A DNA stretch of 64,000 nt from positions 28,141,294 to 28,205,293 of the forward strand of contig NC_063155.1 in the NCBI RefSeq assembly GCF_020921035.1, in the 5' to 3' direction. The notes under the pieces are model-generated. The model had not been told where the DNA came from. It worked only from the letters and a program-made list of their open reading frames with translations, and made no database searches. This DNA is from Rhodamnia argentea. Lineage: Eukaryota; Streptophyta; Magnoliopsida; Myrtales; Myrtaceae. Of this stretch, positions 1 through 9,920 are shown in pieces; positions within the stretch are counted from its first letter, which is position 1; each line of letters begins with the position of its first letter. The translations under genes were made by a program, and so were the position numbers.

Positions 1-3000
1 CCTCGTCCGAAACCTTTGCCCTGTGTTTTAAAGGTAAATACGTAAAAACAAACGTATACTTATGTATGTAATAACAAATTACAAGTAGCTACCAAGTAAT
101 GGATTAAACAAGATGAATTCTATTCTCAATCTAAATTTAGAAAAAGTGAGAAAGCCGATCGCTGTCGATGTTGTACCGGTACATTTGAGCATCAATGGCC
201 GCCGGCGTCTCGTTCGAGTCGACGAGGCAACCTTCGCTCACCCAGCAATCTCCACAGGAATCCAGCTCCCATCCCTGAAGCCTCCCTTCCTACAAAAAAA
301 GAAAAAAAGAAAAAGTAACTCTACTGTTAGTTCTTTTAGGATCAATGGATTTCCTCGTACGTGGTTCGGCTAACGATGACCGCACTCATCGCCGTGTAAT
401 TAGTACCTCAATGTATTGTCGAAACGCCTCGATCGCCTCTACGGCCTTCGCTTTCGCCTGTCTAGGCTCCGCGATGACATTCATTCTGAGTTCCGTGGAC
501 TCTAATGGCTCTTCGAGGTCTTCTATGAGACTACCGATCCCATCGTTAGATCCCGCGAGCTTCATCCGTACCATCTCGATGATGATTTTAACAACCATGT
601 AAGCGCCTAGCCATGCCATTCATTGAAGGAAATAGCAAACAAAAATTTCATAAGCACCATCGTGATTTGAAGCTATCGAAGCGTTATTTCAGTTGTTTCA
701 ATTTCTTTTCCTATTGACATGTTTGCGAAGGAAACAAATAAACAACCCTAGTTTGCACAGGCCTTTTCGTGAGATTTTATAGAACTACCATCAATCATTA
801 TAAAAGCTTACCATCATCAAGAAAATAGTTCTCCTTAAGTGCGCCGTGGCCGGACGTTTCCATCATCAGATGAGTCTCGACCCCCTCCTTATTGAGCTGA
901 ACACCCTTATCGATCACATTCCTATAACCGACCCGGTACAAGCAGTGATGGCCTCCTCTATCCGTAATGAACCTCGTGAGCGCAATGCTCGTGCGGGCGT
1001 CAGTCACGACCGTCGTCCCTGGGTGCTCCCTCAGGACGATCGCGGACATGAGGGCGATAAGCTTGTCCCCATTGATCGGGTTGCCCTCAGCATCGACCAC
1101 GCCTCCGCGGTCCACATCGGTGTCGAAGACGATCCCGAGGTCGGCCGAGTTGTCTAGGACGGCAGCCCGAGTGAGGGCCATGGCGGTCTTGTCCTCGGGG
1201 TTCGGGATGTGGTTGGGGAACATGCCGTCTGGGTTGAGGTGGAGCGAGCCGAAGGTGTCCGCGCCGAGCTTGTCCAGCACGTCCCACGTGAAGAAGCCTC
1301 CTGAGCCATTCCCAGCGTTTACTATGATCTATATGCAAATTCAGGCTCAGTGTCAGCAATTCCAATGGCCAGGCTAAATATTACTTTCACACATAGATAA
1401 ACCAAAGCCCGAGTTTTTTTCAAGATAAGGACTTTGTGTAGAGAGGACAAAAAGAACTCTAGGAATCAAGGCCATAGGAACTGGATAAGATAGCGCATTG
1501 CAATATGGTCCAATAATTTTTAGGTTGAGCATGATTTTAGAGTAGACCTTGAAATCTGGAAGCGCACCTGAGGGAAATGTTCAGTTCCAGGTTCCTAGGT
1601 ATGCATTATGCGGGGTATGTTTCGGGTTCAAAAATTGATGAACTTATTCCGATGAGTAGGTTCCGGGTTTTAGGTTACAAGTAAGTGGAATTTAGAACCC
1701 GTAATGTAACCTATAACAAGTTTTTGTATTTTTCATGGTATATCTATTTGCTCGATCCCGCGGTATTTCATGACTTCCGATAACAAGTGCGTAATTTGAA
1801 ATCACTAGTCCGAGCTTCATTTTACGGCGATACTTATGACTGAAACTTTTACTTTATTAATATTTCATATTTATTCGTATGTCTAAATATGAGCTGTGGT
1901 TAGTAAATTGTGGCACAAATAATGGTCATAAAGGTGATGATTTACTGCAATTGTTCAATTAAAAATACATGTGGAACCTATATAGATCATGGAATCTGTG
2001 ACACCGTAGGTTCCAAGGTATGGAGAGTCGGTTATAGGTTCCAAAAAATGAGAAACTTTTTCCCAAGGCCGACGAGTTGGTTTCGGGTTTCAAGTGAAAC
2101 TTATACGGAATTTAGAATCGCTCATCTATAATAATTTTTATGTAGGACATTGACGAGCGTCTATACACAGAAGATGTTACCATGGGAAATTCGGGAAAAG
2201 CTATTTAGTCGAGAAAATTTACCTGGAAGTTTTTGAGGGGCGTGTCATAGTGAGTGGGGTGGTTCACTCTTTCCTTGATGATGCCGCGGAGGTGCGCCGC
2301 GTAGGTGCTCATGAAGTCGACCCGGGTCGGGGGAGTGGCGAGCATGGTCGACACCTTCGCCAGCCTGTTTGCGTACTTGTGAGCAGCCCGGTCGCATATC
2401 TCCTCCACCTCCGGCGAGGTCAGCCCTCCCTTCTTCGTGAAGAACTTCAGACCGTTTCGGGTGTAAGGCAAGTGAGATGCAGTCATCTGCGATAGCAAAA
2501 ACCTTTTCTCAGTCGTCTCATTTCCCGTTTGAAAATGAACTGCGAACTTCAGCGGTTCATCAATGAGAGTAAACAAGACCCCCTTGAGCTTTTTATGCTG
2601 TTGGACTTTTCCCCACAAGTACCAGAGATGCCTCATGGCGTAATCTCTCGAAACAAATTGATGAGAAAGAGAGTGCTAACCGCGCATGGCTACACTACCA
2701 TAATGGAAGCATCGTAAGCGAACGGGTCCAACACCGTGCTCATGAAACAAGCCGGTGTCGTCGCAAGCCCGATGTCTAACGCCACGCAACCAGCTCTGGA
2801 AAGCCCTGCAAACACAGCCACGCTCAACACCGAGCCGGAAATCCTGGGGTCCCTCCCCAGGGAAACCCTAGCGCCCTCGGCCGGCCTCCCGTTTTCGCTC
2901 TCCAAGCCCTTAATCACCCATTCCCCGAAGCTCTCCGCGATCGCATCCACCACAGGTGGTGTCAGGTCCACTGTCCGGCCCTTCTCGCCCTCCAGTGCGA

Positions 3001-3241
3001 CGCCGCGCACATCCGAGCCGTTCTGGAGCCTCCGGATCTTGTCTATCTCGTCATCGACCACAACTTCATCGTACCTTGCCACTCTCAGCGATCTGACTCC
3101 GTTACTCCTTATAGGACGGCACATAAATATCACACTGATGTTCGTCAATAACGGCTTCCGGGGGGAAAATGAGGGGATAATCGTCGATTTCTGGGCGCTG
3201 GTGTTTTGAAGTGTTATCGAGGATGGCGAAGCCGATGCCAT
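1..3241 (-). CDS. Plastid phosphoglucomutase/phosphomannomutase-like protein (3' end outside window)
   Basis: Six exons can be joined on the minus strand: 3241-2699, 2486-2223, 1328-812, 606-407, 289-177 and 20-1, all with GT..AG borders and matching phases, giving about 552 residues before the window ends. The family (Arabidopsis At1g70820 type) is about 60 residues longer, so the last exon continues past the left edge. The N-terminus (MASASPSSITLQNTSAQKST) is Ser/Thr-rich and lacks acidic residues, as in chloroplast transit peptides. Alpha-D-phosphohexomutase signatures follow in order: a phosphoserine-loop equivalent TASHLPYTRNG at about residue 183 (spanning the exon 1/2 join), the metal loop DTDVDR at about 338-343, and the sugar loop ETSGHG at about 426. 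The active-site loop lacks the usual Asn after Ser-His seen in TASHNP of true PGMs, so the substrate is uncertain. The start was chosen as the first ATG of the transit-peptide frame. Intron 2 contains repeat DNA. Confidence 0.88.
1585..2135. repeat. Intronic repeat with GGTTCC-type arms
   Basis: Inside intron 2 of the PGM-like gene, motifs such as AGGTTCC, GGTTCCGGGTTT and GGAATTTAGAA recur on both sides of an AT-rich centre. Examples are about 1590-1710 and 1970-2120. This looks like a decayed non-autonomous DNA transposon, possibly hAT-like. No clean terminal inverted repeat or target duplication could be fixed. Confidence 0.35.
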
Positions 3242-4408
3242 GTCGCCAATGTCCTTCGAGTCGAAGTCCCGAAATTGTGGCAGTCCTCAGCAAGATTTGT
3301 TGCTAAAAGACGATTTTTTTTCCTCCCCTTTTGCGAAGAGAAAACCAGATTCATGTATGTATGAGAAGATAAGAATGGAAGTGAGTTCAATGGTAACCTC
3401 ACAATTCCAATATCTGCAAAGTGTTGAAATATCTGGAAACAAGCTTCCAAAGAGACGAGATATTTTTGTTGTTCTGTTCTGAACTGGTCATCTTCTTTGT
3501 CGTTCTAGTTCCGATATTTCATTCGCATGCAAGGAAGATGAAAATGGTATATTCTCTTCCTCTGGACATTGTTTGGATTTGGTAGATATGGCTAAAACGT
3601 GCATGGACGATATCGAGCCAGCATGCACCGTTCTAAGGTTGAGCAGTAAGGGTTGAAGAAGAAGCACGACCCCGGGCTTCAACAGCATCTTCCACGGGCT
3701 CGGGAGCGGGTGCTATCCGAGAATATCGATCATAGACCTAGATTTGCAAGCCACAAAATTTAGGATTGAGATCCTCTAAAATTATTAGAGGAATTCAAGC
3801 TCAAATTTACTCCTTAAGGAAGGAAAGAAGAAATGAGAAAGGAGGAAAGAAAAGGAAGGAAAAAAAAGGGAAACAAATCTAGACCATGCCTGCGTAGCCG
3901 CCAGCATCAGTTGTGATCATGCGAGCCACCATGCCGCCGTCGCGGGTCACCGGTTGCAACCTCAAGTCGCGATCAGGGCTGCCATTCGCGGAGGTAATCA
4001 CATTTTGTTGATATAAAACCGTAAAATACATGTTGAAAATCCAAGTATTCAATATTTATTGGTAAAGGCCTCCTAAATGCTGATATTTAAAATAAAAATA
4101 TTCTATATTATTAGATGAAATTAAATAACTAATTTTATTCTTTTCTTACAGTATGTGTAATAGTTTCCTGCCCTTAATGTTTATTATTAAGTGCAGAAAA
4201 CGTTAGTTTTCAACTTTGAATATAGTTATCAAACACACCCTCAGTTTGACCATTTAAGTAACCGGTAAATTCTTGATTTATGTAGTAATTGTAGTACATA
4301 AGCGTAGTAAAGTTTACGTATGGTAACTTATTACTCGTGTGTTGCACTCTTGCTTGATTGGTAATTCTCATGTACACTGGCATATCATTGATTATATATT
4401 TGTTTCGA
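3242..4408. other. Upstream region of the PGM-like gene and intergenic DNA
   Basis: This should contain the 5' leader and promoter of the minus-strand PGM-like gene. A purine-rich run at about 3817-3872 (GGAAAGAAGAAATGAG-type) and a short GC-rich island at 3885-3990 are visible. No open frame here matches a protein family that I recognise. Confidence 0.4.
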
Positions 4409-4700
4409 GGGAAAATTATCTATAAAAAAAAATCCGAAACACATTATATAGTAGTAATTCAGTCATAAAATTTTTAATTGTATCAATTTAATCTTAAACC
4501 TACTGTATGAAGGGTAACTCAGTTTTAGAATTTTCAATTGTGTCAATTTAGGCATAAATATTTTGAGAATTTACCAATTTAGCCCTTAACTTTTTAATGA
4601 ATTGTCAATGTAATCCTTCCAACCGATTTCGGCCGGAAATCAATAAAGCGATGATCTAGTCGGTGCCGGCTATCTTATATGGTGCGGCCGACGCTGGCCT
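4409..4700. repeat. Single left arm of a family A foldback element
   Basis: It starts GGGAAAATTATC and then runs through imperfect tandem units containing CAATTTAG and TCCTTCC-like steps up to TCGGCCGGAAATC. This is the same arm plan as the full element at 9025-9920. No right arm follows. Instead a receptor-kinase fragment begins about 80 bases on. It is either a truncated element or a host-fragment-carrying copy whose other arm is lost. Confidence 0.5.
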
Positions 4701-4780
4701 TCTAAAGATATTGATTGTATGCTCGGGAAAGACGATGGAAATGGCTGCACAAAAAAAAAAAATTTTGAATTTCGTACGGA

Positions 4781-5190
4781 GAGACAAATGTTGCTGCTGA
4801 CGTCGCTTCTGCATTAGTTTATCTCCGTCACCAATGCCGATGGCCCGTGGTTCATTGTGATCTGAAGCCTTCCAATGTCCTCTTGGATTCTGAGTTTGGT
4901 TGGACATGTTGGCAACTTCGGTTTAGCAAAAGTTCTCGTCAAGTCCCTCCTCCGATGCTTCAAACAATCGATGATTTCTCTTGTGGCAAGAAAAACAGTT
5001 GGGTATCTTGCTCCTGGTATCTCTCTGTCTCTCTCTCCCCCACACACAAACACCCACAAACACACGCGCAACCTACACATACCCAAGTAATAATTGCCGT
5101 GTTGATATGAATGGACCGCAGAGAATGCAATGGGAAGTCATGTTTCTCGAGAAGTAGATGTCAAGAAGGAGATGTTTATGGTTATGGTGT
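4781..5190 (+). pseudogene. LRR receptor-like kinase fragment (kinase subdomains VI-IX), frameshifted
   Basis: One frame reads VAADVASALVYLRHQ then VVHCDLKPSNVLLDSE (catalytic loop, HxDLKxxN) from 4790 to 4885. After a one-base shift another frame continues HVGNFGLAK (altered DFG motif) and TVGYLAP (activation-segment end) to about 5017. A further piece encodes ENAMGSHVSREVDV near 5122-5163, where a plant kinase would have E-GMGSEVS--GDVYSYG. The parts are in the right order for an LRR-XII/EFR-like kinase. However, the frame breaks, the DFG Asp is lost and there are no flanking LRR or juxtamembrane parts. It is a dead fragment, interrupted downstream by repeat DNA. Confidence 0.75.
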
Positions 5191-5338
5191 TGGAATATAT
5201 AAATATTACGAGCGAGAATGAGATGTTTATGGTTATGGTGTCAAGAAGGAGATGTTTATGGTGTTGGAATATATAAATATTACGAGCGAGAATGAGATGT
5301 TTATGGTTGTGGTGTCAAGAAGGAGATGTTTATGGTTA
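5156..5338. repeat. About 2.5 copies of a 73-bp tandem repeat
   Basis: A unit beginning TGTTGGAATATATAAATATT and ending AGGAGATGTTTATGG occurs at 5189-5261 and again from 5262, with a partial copy before 5189. Copies are nearly identical, differing for example by one GTTATGG to GTTGTGG change. The unit mixes the kinase-like GATGTTTATGGTTATGG segment with the end of an LTR-like repeat. Confidence 0.75.
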
Positions 5339-5562
5339 TGAGAGTCAGTGTTATCCTTTTCGCGAATGTACGTGCGTCCACCCCCCATTATTCCATGTGC
5401 CCCGCTTGTAATCCGGCTTGCATGTGAAAGGGGGTGTTACGCTTGTTATCTCACATCATTTAAGAACCGGTCTTATATGCTCTTTATATTCATGTGAACT
5501 CCCTTCACCTATCGCCTTGAGTTGATAGAAGAGGCGTGGTTTAATATTTATATATTCCAACA
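5262..5562. mobile_element. LTR-like fragment with inverted TGTTGGAATATATAAATATT ends
   Basis: The segment opens TGTTGGAATATATAAATATT and closes with the reverse complement AATATTTATATATTCCAACA at 5543-5562. TG..CA ends suit an LTR, but a 20-base inverted end is longer than LTRs normally have. The minus-strand reading from 5562 downwards, with AAACCACGCCTCTTCTATC after the terminus, has the look of a plant Copia LTR start. Joining to the tandem repeat may have created the palindrome. Confidence 0.5.
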
Positions 5563-6265
5563 TATGGCGTCCTCCCAATAAAGATATTCACGGGACAACT
5601 TCACTATTCACAATTTTGTCGTGAAGGCTGTGCCTGAAGATCCTTGAAGATTACCGATGATGTTAAATATGTCTTGAATTTTATGTACTCGGTCCGGTTC
5701 ATTACCCGACCTAACATATTTTTTTGTGCGACCCAAGAGTGGAGAAAAAATTGAGATTTAGTTCGTGACACGGAGAGTTGGGCTAATAGGCTCAACTCAG
5801 AGCAAGCGAACAAATCTCTATAGCGGTACAAACAGATCTCTATGGGGGTTCGAGGCCAACGCCCCCAAGAAAATTTTTTGGGCTCTATTTATACTGCTGC
5901 TAGGGTTTTTTCGTTTACATTAAGGATTTTCCTTACATGAAAAACTTGTAAGCCGTGTGTTTTTGTTCAGTCGATAAGACCGACTACTGTAATCTGTACT
6001 CTCTTTGATTATAGTGGAATCTTGTTTTGCCTCGCCCGTGGACGTAGATCACCTTGATCGAACCACGTAAATCCTTGTGTTCTATAGTTGCTTTTCGCAT
6101 TTGTTACAACACATGACATTCTTCCCCCGGCGGTCCTCTGTATGGGCATTGCAAGACAAAAGACAGCTTGGTGGCAGTATATGAAATTGGACTCGCTTGC
6201 TCCGTTGCGGCGCCTAGAGAACGGGTGAGTGTCGCCGAAGTTGCAGCTCAGCCGCGTTTGATCTG
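5563..6265. other. Retroelement-like remnant without intact gene
   Basis: The minus-strand reading contains TTACGTGGTTCGATC and CTACGTCCACGGG (about 6033-6075), motifs seen in dispersed plant retroelements. The rest is low-information sequence with short, broken frames. No gag or pol motif was found here. Confidence 0.35.
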
Positions 6266-6269
6266 GGAC

Positions 6270-6600
6270 AGAGTTTCTGCACCTGGTTTGCATTGGAAGA
6301 TAGTAGCATCTATGGGCCTTAGCAACCCGGTCTGCAACTTCATTTGCTTATCTAAAGCAGCGGGCTACGCACAGGTTTGCGAAACGGGCCATCTCCAATT
6401 TGCAAGCCTTGATAAGAGACTCCTCTTCCCATGAATCCTGTTCCTGATCTGTCGCCATGCGTATCAGAGTCTAAGCTGCCTGACTCCAAAACCAAGTGCA
6501 GAGAAGTGTTTGACCGTAGATACCGGCACGCTTCATGGAGAGCTAGGGCTTCGGTTTGTCCTGCAAAAGGCATCTTCTCCATCTTCTCCCTTGGGAAGGA
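6270..6600 (-). pseudogene. RNase H-like relic of a non-LTR retrotransposon
   Basis: On the minus strand, one frame carries EALALHEACRYLR and HLVLESGSLDSD (compare the EALALLEG..RV..ESDS core of plant LINE RNase H). A shifted frame then gives WEEESLIKAC, and a stop lies just before ANEVADRVAKAH, the conserved final RNase H helix. The order is right, but a frameshift and a stop break it. It is a decayed fragment of the type often annotated as a putative ribonuclease H protein. Confidence 0.6.
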
Positions 6601-6856
6601 TGCATGACACAGCTCAATTGTCCTGTGGCAATCGAAACTTTGCTAAAAAGTTCCATGAAGAGCCCGTGCTTGCTACAAGATGACAGATAGATAGCAACCG
6701 CGTGTTCCCAAACAGTGATAATTTAAAGTTAAGCAACATCACATTTTATATCATCCCATAAACCCCTCATGGATTCCAAATCTAAATTGATTTCCCTTAT
6801 CCTGCAAGAATTTAAATCAGTTTCCCAAAAGCAATCCGAATTTCACATTGTAGTTT

Positions 6857-8007
6857 GGGAAAATTTTGAATAAGGGTCAGAAATGCCATCATTTTCTCAA
6901 ATAAGGATCAGAAGTGAAGTTTGTTTCAAATAACAGTTTGAAATGCTCTAATTGTTCCAAAGAATGACCTGACCAATGATATTTTTATCATTTTTTTTAT
7001 TTTTTCCCTTTTTTTCTTTCTTTCTTTTCTTCTTATCACTTTCTTTTTTTTCCTCTTCTTGCCGGTGGCTAGCCAACCACCGGTGAGGGCCCTTGTCGAC
7101 CTCAACTCGCCCAAGATAGGGCAAGCGAGGTCGGCGAGAACAGCCCTTGACTCGTCCGGGCGAGGGTTGCCGTCGCCCGAGATTAGCCACCAGGGAGAAG
7201 GAAGGGCAAAGGAAAAGGGAAAAAAAAAAGAAACGGGAAAAGAAAAAATCAAATGACAAAAATGCCCTTAGTCAGCCCTTTTTTAGAACAATGTTCAATA
7301 TCACGAAAAACCATAAACTTGTACACCCGTAACAAACTTACCCCAAACTATATTTTTTACCACAAAAAATTTCAAACTTATACACTTGTGAAAAACTTAC
7401 CCCAAACTATTTTTTCGACTACAATAAACCTCAAACTAGTACACTTGTGACAAATTTACCTAAAACTATTTTTTTGACCATAAAAAATCCAAACTAGTAC
7501 ACTTGCGATAAATTTACCCAAAATTATTTTTTAACCATAAAAAATCTCAAACTGGTATACTTGTGACAAATTTACCTTTCATTAATTTTCATTAAATTGG
7601 ATTAATATCACAAAAATCTCAAATTAATACATTTGTGACAAATAGAGGGTAAAAATCTCAAAGTGATATACCCATTAACTGTCGCGTGTCATCAAAATCA
7701 GCTATTTGGCGGTAAAATTTAACAGAAACCGACGGATGGTAAATATGCCACAAGTGTACAAATTTAGAATTTTTTGTGGTCAAAAAATTAGTTTAGGATA
7801 TTGTCAAATTTATACCTTTTTGGAGTTTTTTGTGTCAAAAAAATAGTTTGAGATAAATTTATCGAATTACAAGTTGGGGATTTTTTTTTTGTCACATGTG
7901 TATCGATTTAGGATTTTTCGTGGTGTTACCCTTTAAAACAAATACAGCATTTAAGATTTTTATATGAAAAAACAAGAGTATTTCAAACTCTTATTCGAAA
8001 TTTCTCC
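6857..8007. mobile_element. Family C foldback element, interrupted by a family B element
   Basis: The left end reads GGGAAAATTTTGAATAAGGG. The right end, reverse complemented, reads GGAGAAATTTCGAATAAGAG. The arms pair over about 150 bases, although the right arm is split by the insertion at 7292-7931. Between the arms is a T-rich tract, a GC-rich core (about 7055-7200) and an A-rich tract. Flanks TTGTAGTTT and TTATAATTT agree at 7 of 9 bases, which suits a worn Mutator-type target duplication. Confidence 0.65.
7292..7931. mobile_element. Family B foldback element (640 bp), nested in family C
   Basis: The left arm holds about four 58-59 bp units with the steps ACACTTGTGACAAATTTACC and CAAACTATTTTTT. 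The right arm holds the same units reversed. The ends pair (TATCACGAAAAACC on the left; the complement of GGATTTTTCGTGGTG on the right). Flanks TTTAGAACAA (7282-7291) and TTTAAAACAA (7932-7941) match 9 of 10, a likely target duplication. The element has no coding capacity. Its length equals that of the copy at 36652-37291. Confidence 0.75.
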
Positions 8008-8320
8008 TTATAATTTTACTTGATTTTTAGAATTCCTATAAACGGTTTTTTCATAAGCTCCGTTGTCAGTATCATAAAACTTTAACGCGCAAAAGATTGG
8101 GGGTTTTTTTTTTTTTAGTCACACGTGTACCGATTTAAGATTTTTCGTTGTGTTACCCTTTAAAACAAATACGGCACTTCGGATCTTTATATGAGAAAAT
8201 AAAAGTATTTCAAATTCTTATTTAAAATTTCTCCTTATAATTTTACTCGATTTTTGGAATTCCTATAAACGGTATTTTTATAAGCTCCGCTGTCGGTATC
8301 ATAAAACTTTAACACGCAAA
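7877..8320. repeat. Tandem duplication of about 222 bp covering an element junction
   Basis: The segment 7877-8098 is repeated at 8099-8320. Both copies run from a G/T-rich start through GTCACA, the GGTGTTACCC-type end of the family B element, AAACAAATAC, the family C right arm and TTTAACRCGCAAAAGATTG. There are scattered substitutions, many of them transitions. The duplication must postdate the nested insertion. Confidence 0.8.
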
Positions 8321-8397
8321 AGATTGAACGATGGACGTACAGTACATATTTGAAGATAAAAAAAAATGTACTCCTAAGAATAGGAGAAAAAAAAGAT

Positions 8398-8422
8398 TCA
8401 CTTCACTTCACTTCACTTCACT
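8398..8422. repeat. (CTTCA)n microsatellite
   Basis: Five near-perfect pentamers (CTTCA) lie in a row after an A-rich stretch. They are a simple repeat with no evident function. Confidence 0.85.
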
Positions 8423-9024
8423 TTACGCAACGGATCTATTATGCATTGCTCTTTTCAGCATCTTTTCCCGTGTCTATTATCTCATGCTCCGTTTGTTTCG
8501 GTAAAAAATGAATGATTTAAAAAATATTTTCGTAAAAATAACTGCTTATATCACTTACGAAGATTAATGAAAAAAAAATCGACAACGAAAATAGATAGTC
8601 ATAAATCGTTATTGCTAAAAAAAATTACTGACTAATTATTTCAAGCCATACAAATGATCTTTGCTAGGGAAATATTTTCCGAGTTATTGGAAAGCTCAAT
8701 CTTATGCATGCGTCAAAACTGAAAGCCTGTCTCCGTTACCGAATGATGGTAAATTTTTTGTTAACCACCTCATCTTATAGTCCATCTTAAACCTTTAGCT
8801 GCCTGGACCGGACTAAGTGCACCCTTAATAAAAAGAGGAAAAATATTAGCCATTTGTCCTAAAGCTACTCCTCAAAAAACTTTTCAAACTTGAAAATATA
8901 AAAAGAAGTGCTTCCCACGTGTTCAAATTGTCTTTCAAATGTGTAGAACCATGTCATGATTTCTTAATTTTCGTGTGTCATAGAAAATTCTAAATCCGCG
9001 ACAATAATGCTGGAAAACAGGTCG
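8423..9024. other. AT-rich intergenic DNA
   Basis: Nothing recognisable: AT-rich, no open frame of note, no paired arms found. Confidence 0.5.
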
Positions 9025-9223
9025 GGAAAATTATCAAAAAAGTTCTAAACTTTTCACACTTTTGCCAATTCAATCATAAATATTTTAAGTTTGCCGATTC
9101 AGTCCTAAACATTTTCACTTTGTGTCGATTCAATCCTATTTGTCGGAAATCGTTGACGTAGACGCTAACCGTCCTATGTGGCATCGCTAGCACCGACGTG
9201 AATAATATTTAATAATTTTTTTT

Positions 9224-9256
<33 letters not shown>

Positions 9257-9920
9257 CTATTTTTACCTTGCTAGATTCAAGGCCGGTGACCCTCGCCGGA
9301 TTAGGGTCGGCAGGGGTCGCCGGCCACTGGGCGAGAGCCGGCGAGGGCCAACGACCCCTGCGCAGTCCTTGGGCAAGGGCTGCGGACCCCTCGCGATCGA
9401 AGGAGAGGGGTTGCGACCCTCGACCTCGCCGGCCACGACGAGGGCATTGCAACCCTTGCCTGCCCTCGCCATGGCTAAATTTGGCCATGGCGACCCCCGC
9501 CAGCCCGGATCCGGCCACGGGGAGGGCGGACAAGGCGATGCCCTCGCCATGGCTCACGAGGGCGAGGGTCGCAACCCCTCGCCTTCGGGCACGAGGGCTT
9601 CACGGCCCTCGCACACCGACCCGTAGGGGTCGCCGGCTCTTGCCCGGGAGCTAGCGACGCCCGCCAGTCCTTGCCCGGGGACCGGCGACCCCTACCGGCC
9701 CTAATTCGGCGGGAGTCGCCTGCCTTAGAGTTAGCAAATCCAAAAACTAAAAAAAAAAATTATTAAAAATTGTCGTCGGGATCCACGTCGGCGGTTTCCG
9801 GCGAATAGGACTAAATCGGCACAAAGTGAAATGATTTATGATTGAATCGGCAAACTTAAAAGATTTAGGATTAAGTTGGTAAAAGTGGGAAAGGATTCGG
9901 ATTTTTTTGACAATTTTTCC
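9025..9920. mobile_element. Complete family A foldback element with GC-rich core
   Basis: Left end GGAAAATTATCAAAAAAG and right end (reverse complement) GGAAAAATTGTCAAAAAA pair over about 190 bases each. Within each arm an imperfect repeat recurs (CCAATTCAATCATAAAT, CCGATTCAGTCCTAAA). Inside the arms come a long T tract (about 9219-9256), a GC-rich core (9280-9730) built of GGCGAGGG- and GCCATGGC-type steps, and an A tract. Long open frames in the core on both strands reflect base composition, not genes. The flanks AACAGGTCG and AACAAAGGT are only loosely alike. A Mutator-like MITE is the best guess. Confidence 0.7.

Noticed and set aside
6033..6075. GTGGTTCGATCA motif resembling a tRNA T-arm
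   Set aside because: It lies in retroelement-like DNA and no acceptor or anticodon stems surround it.
9223..9654. Long open frames on both strands in GC-rich DNA near 9.4 kb
   Set aside because: They overlap on several frames, are low in complexity, and lie in the core of a foldback element. No domain or codon pattern supports a gene.
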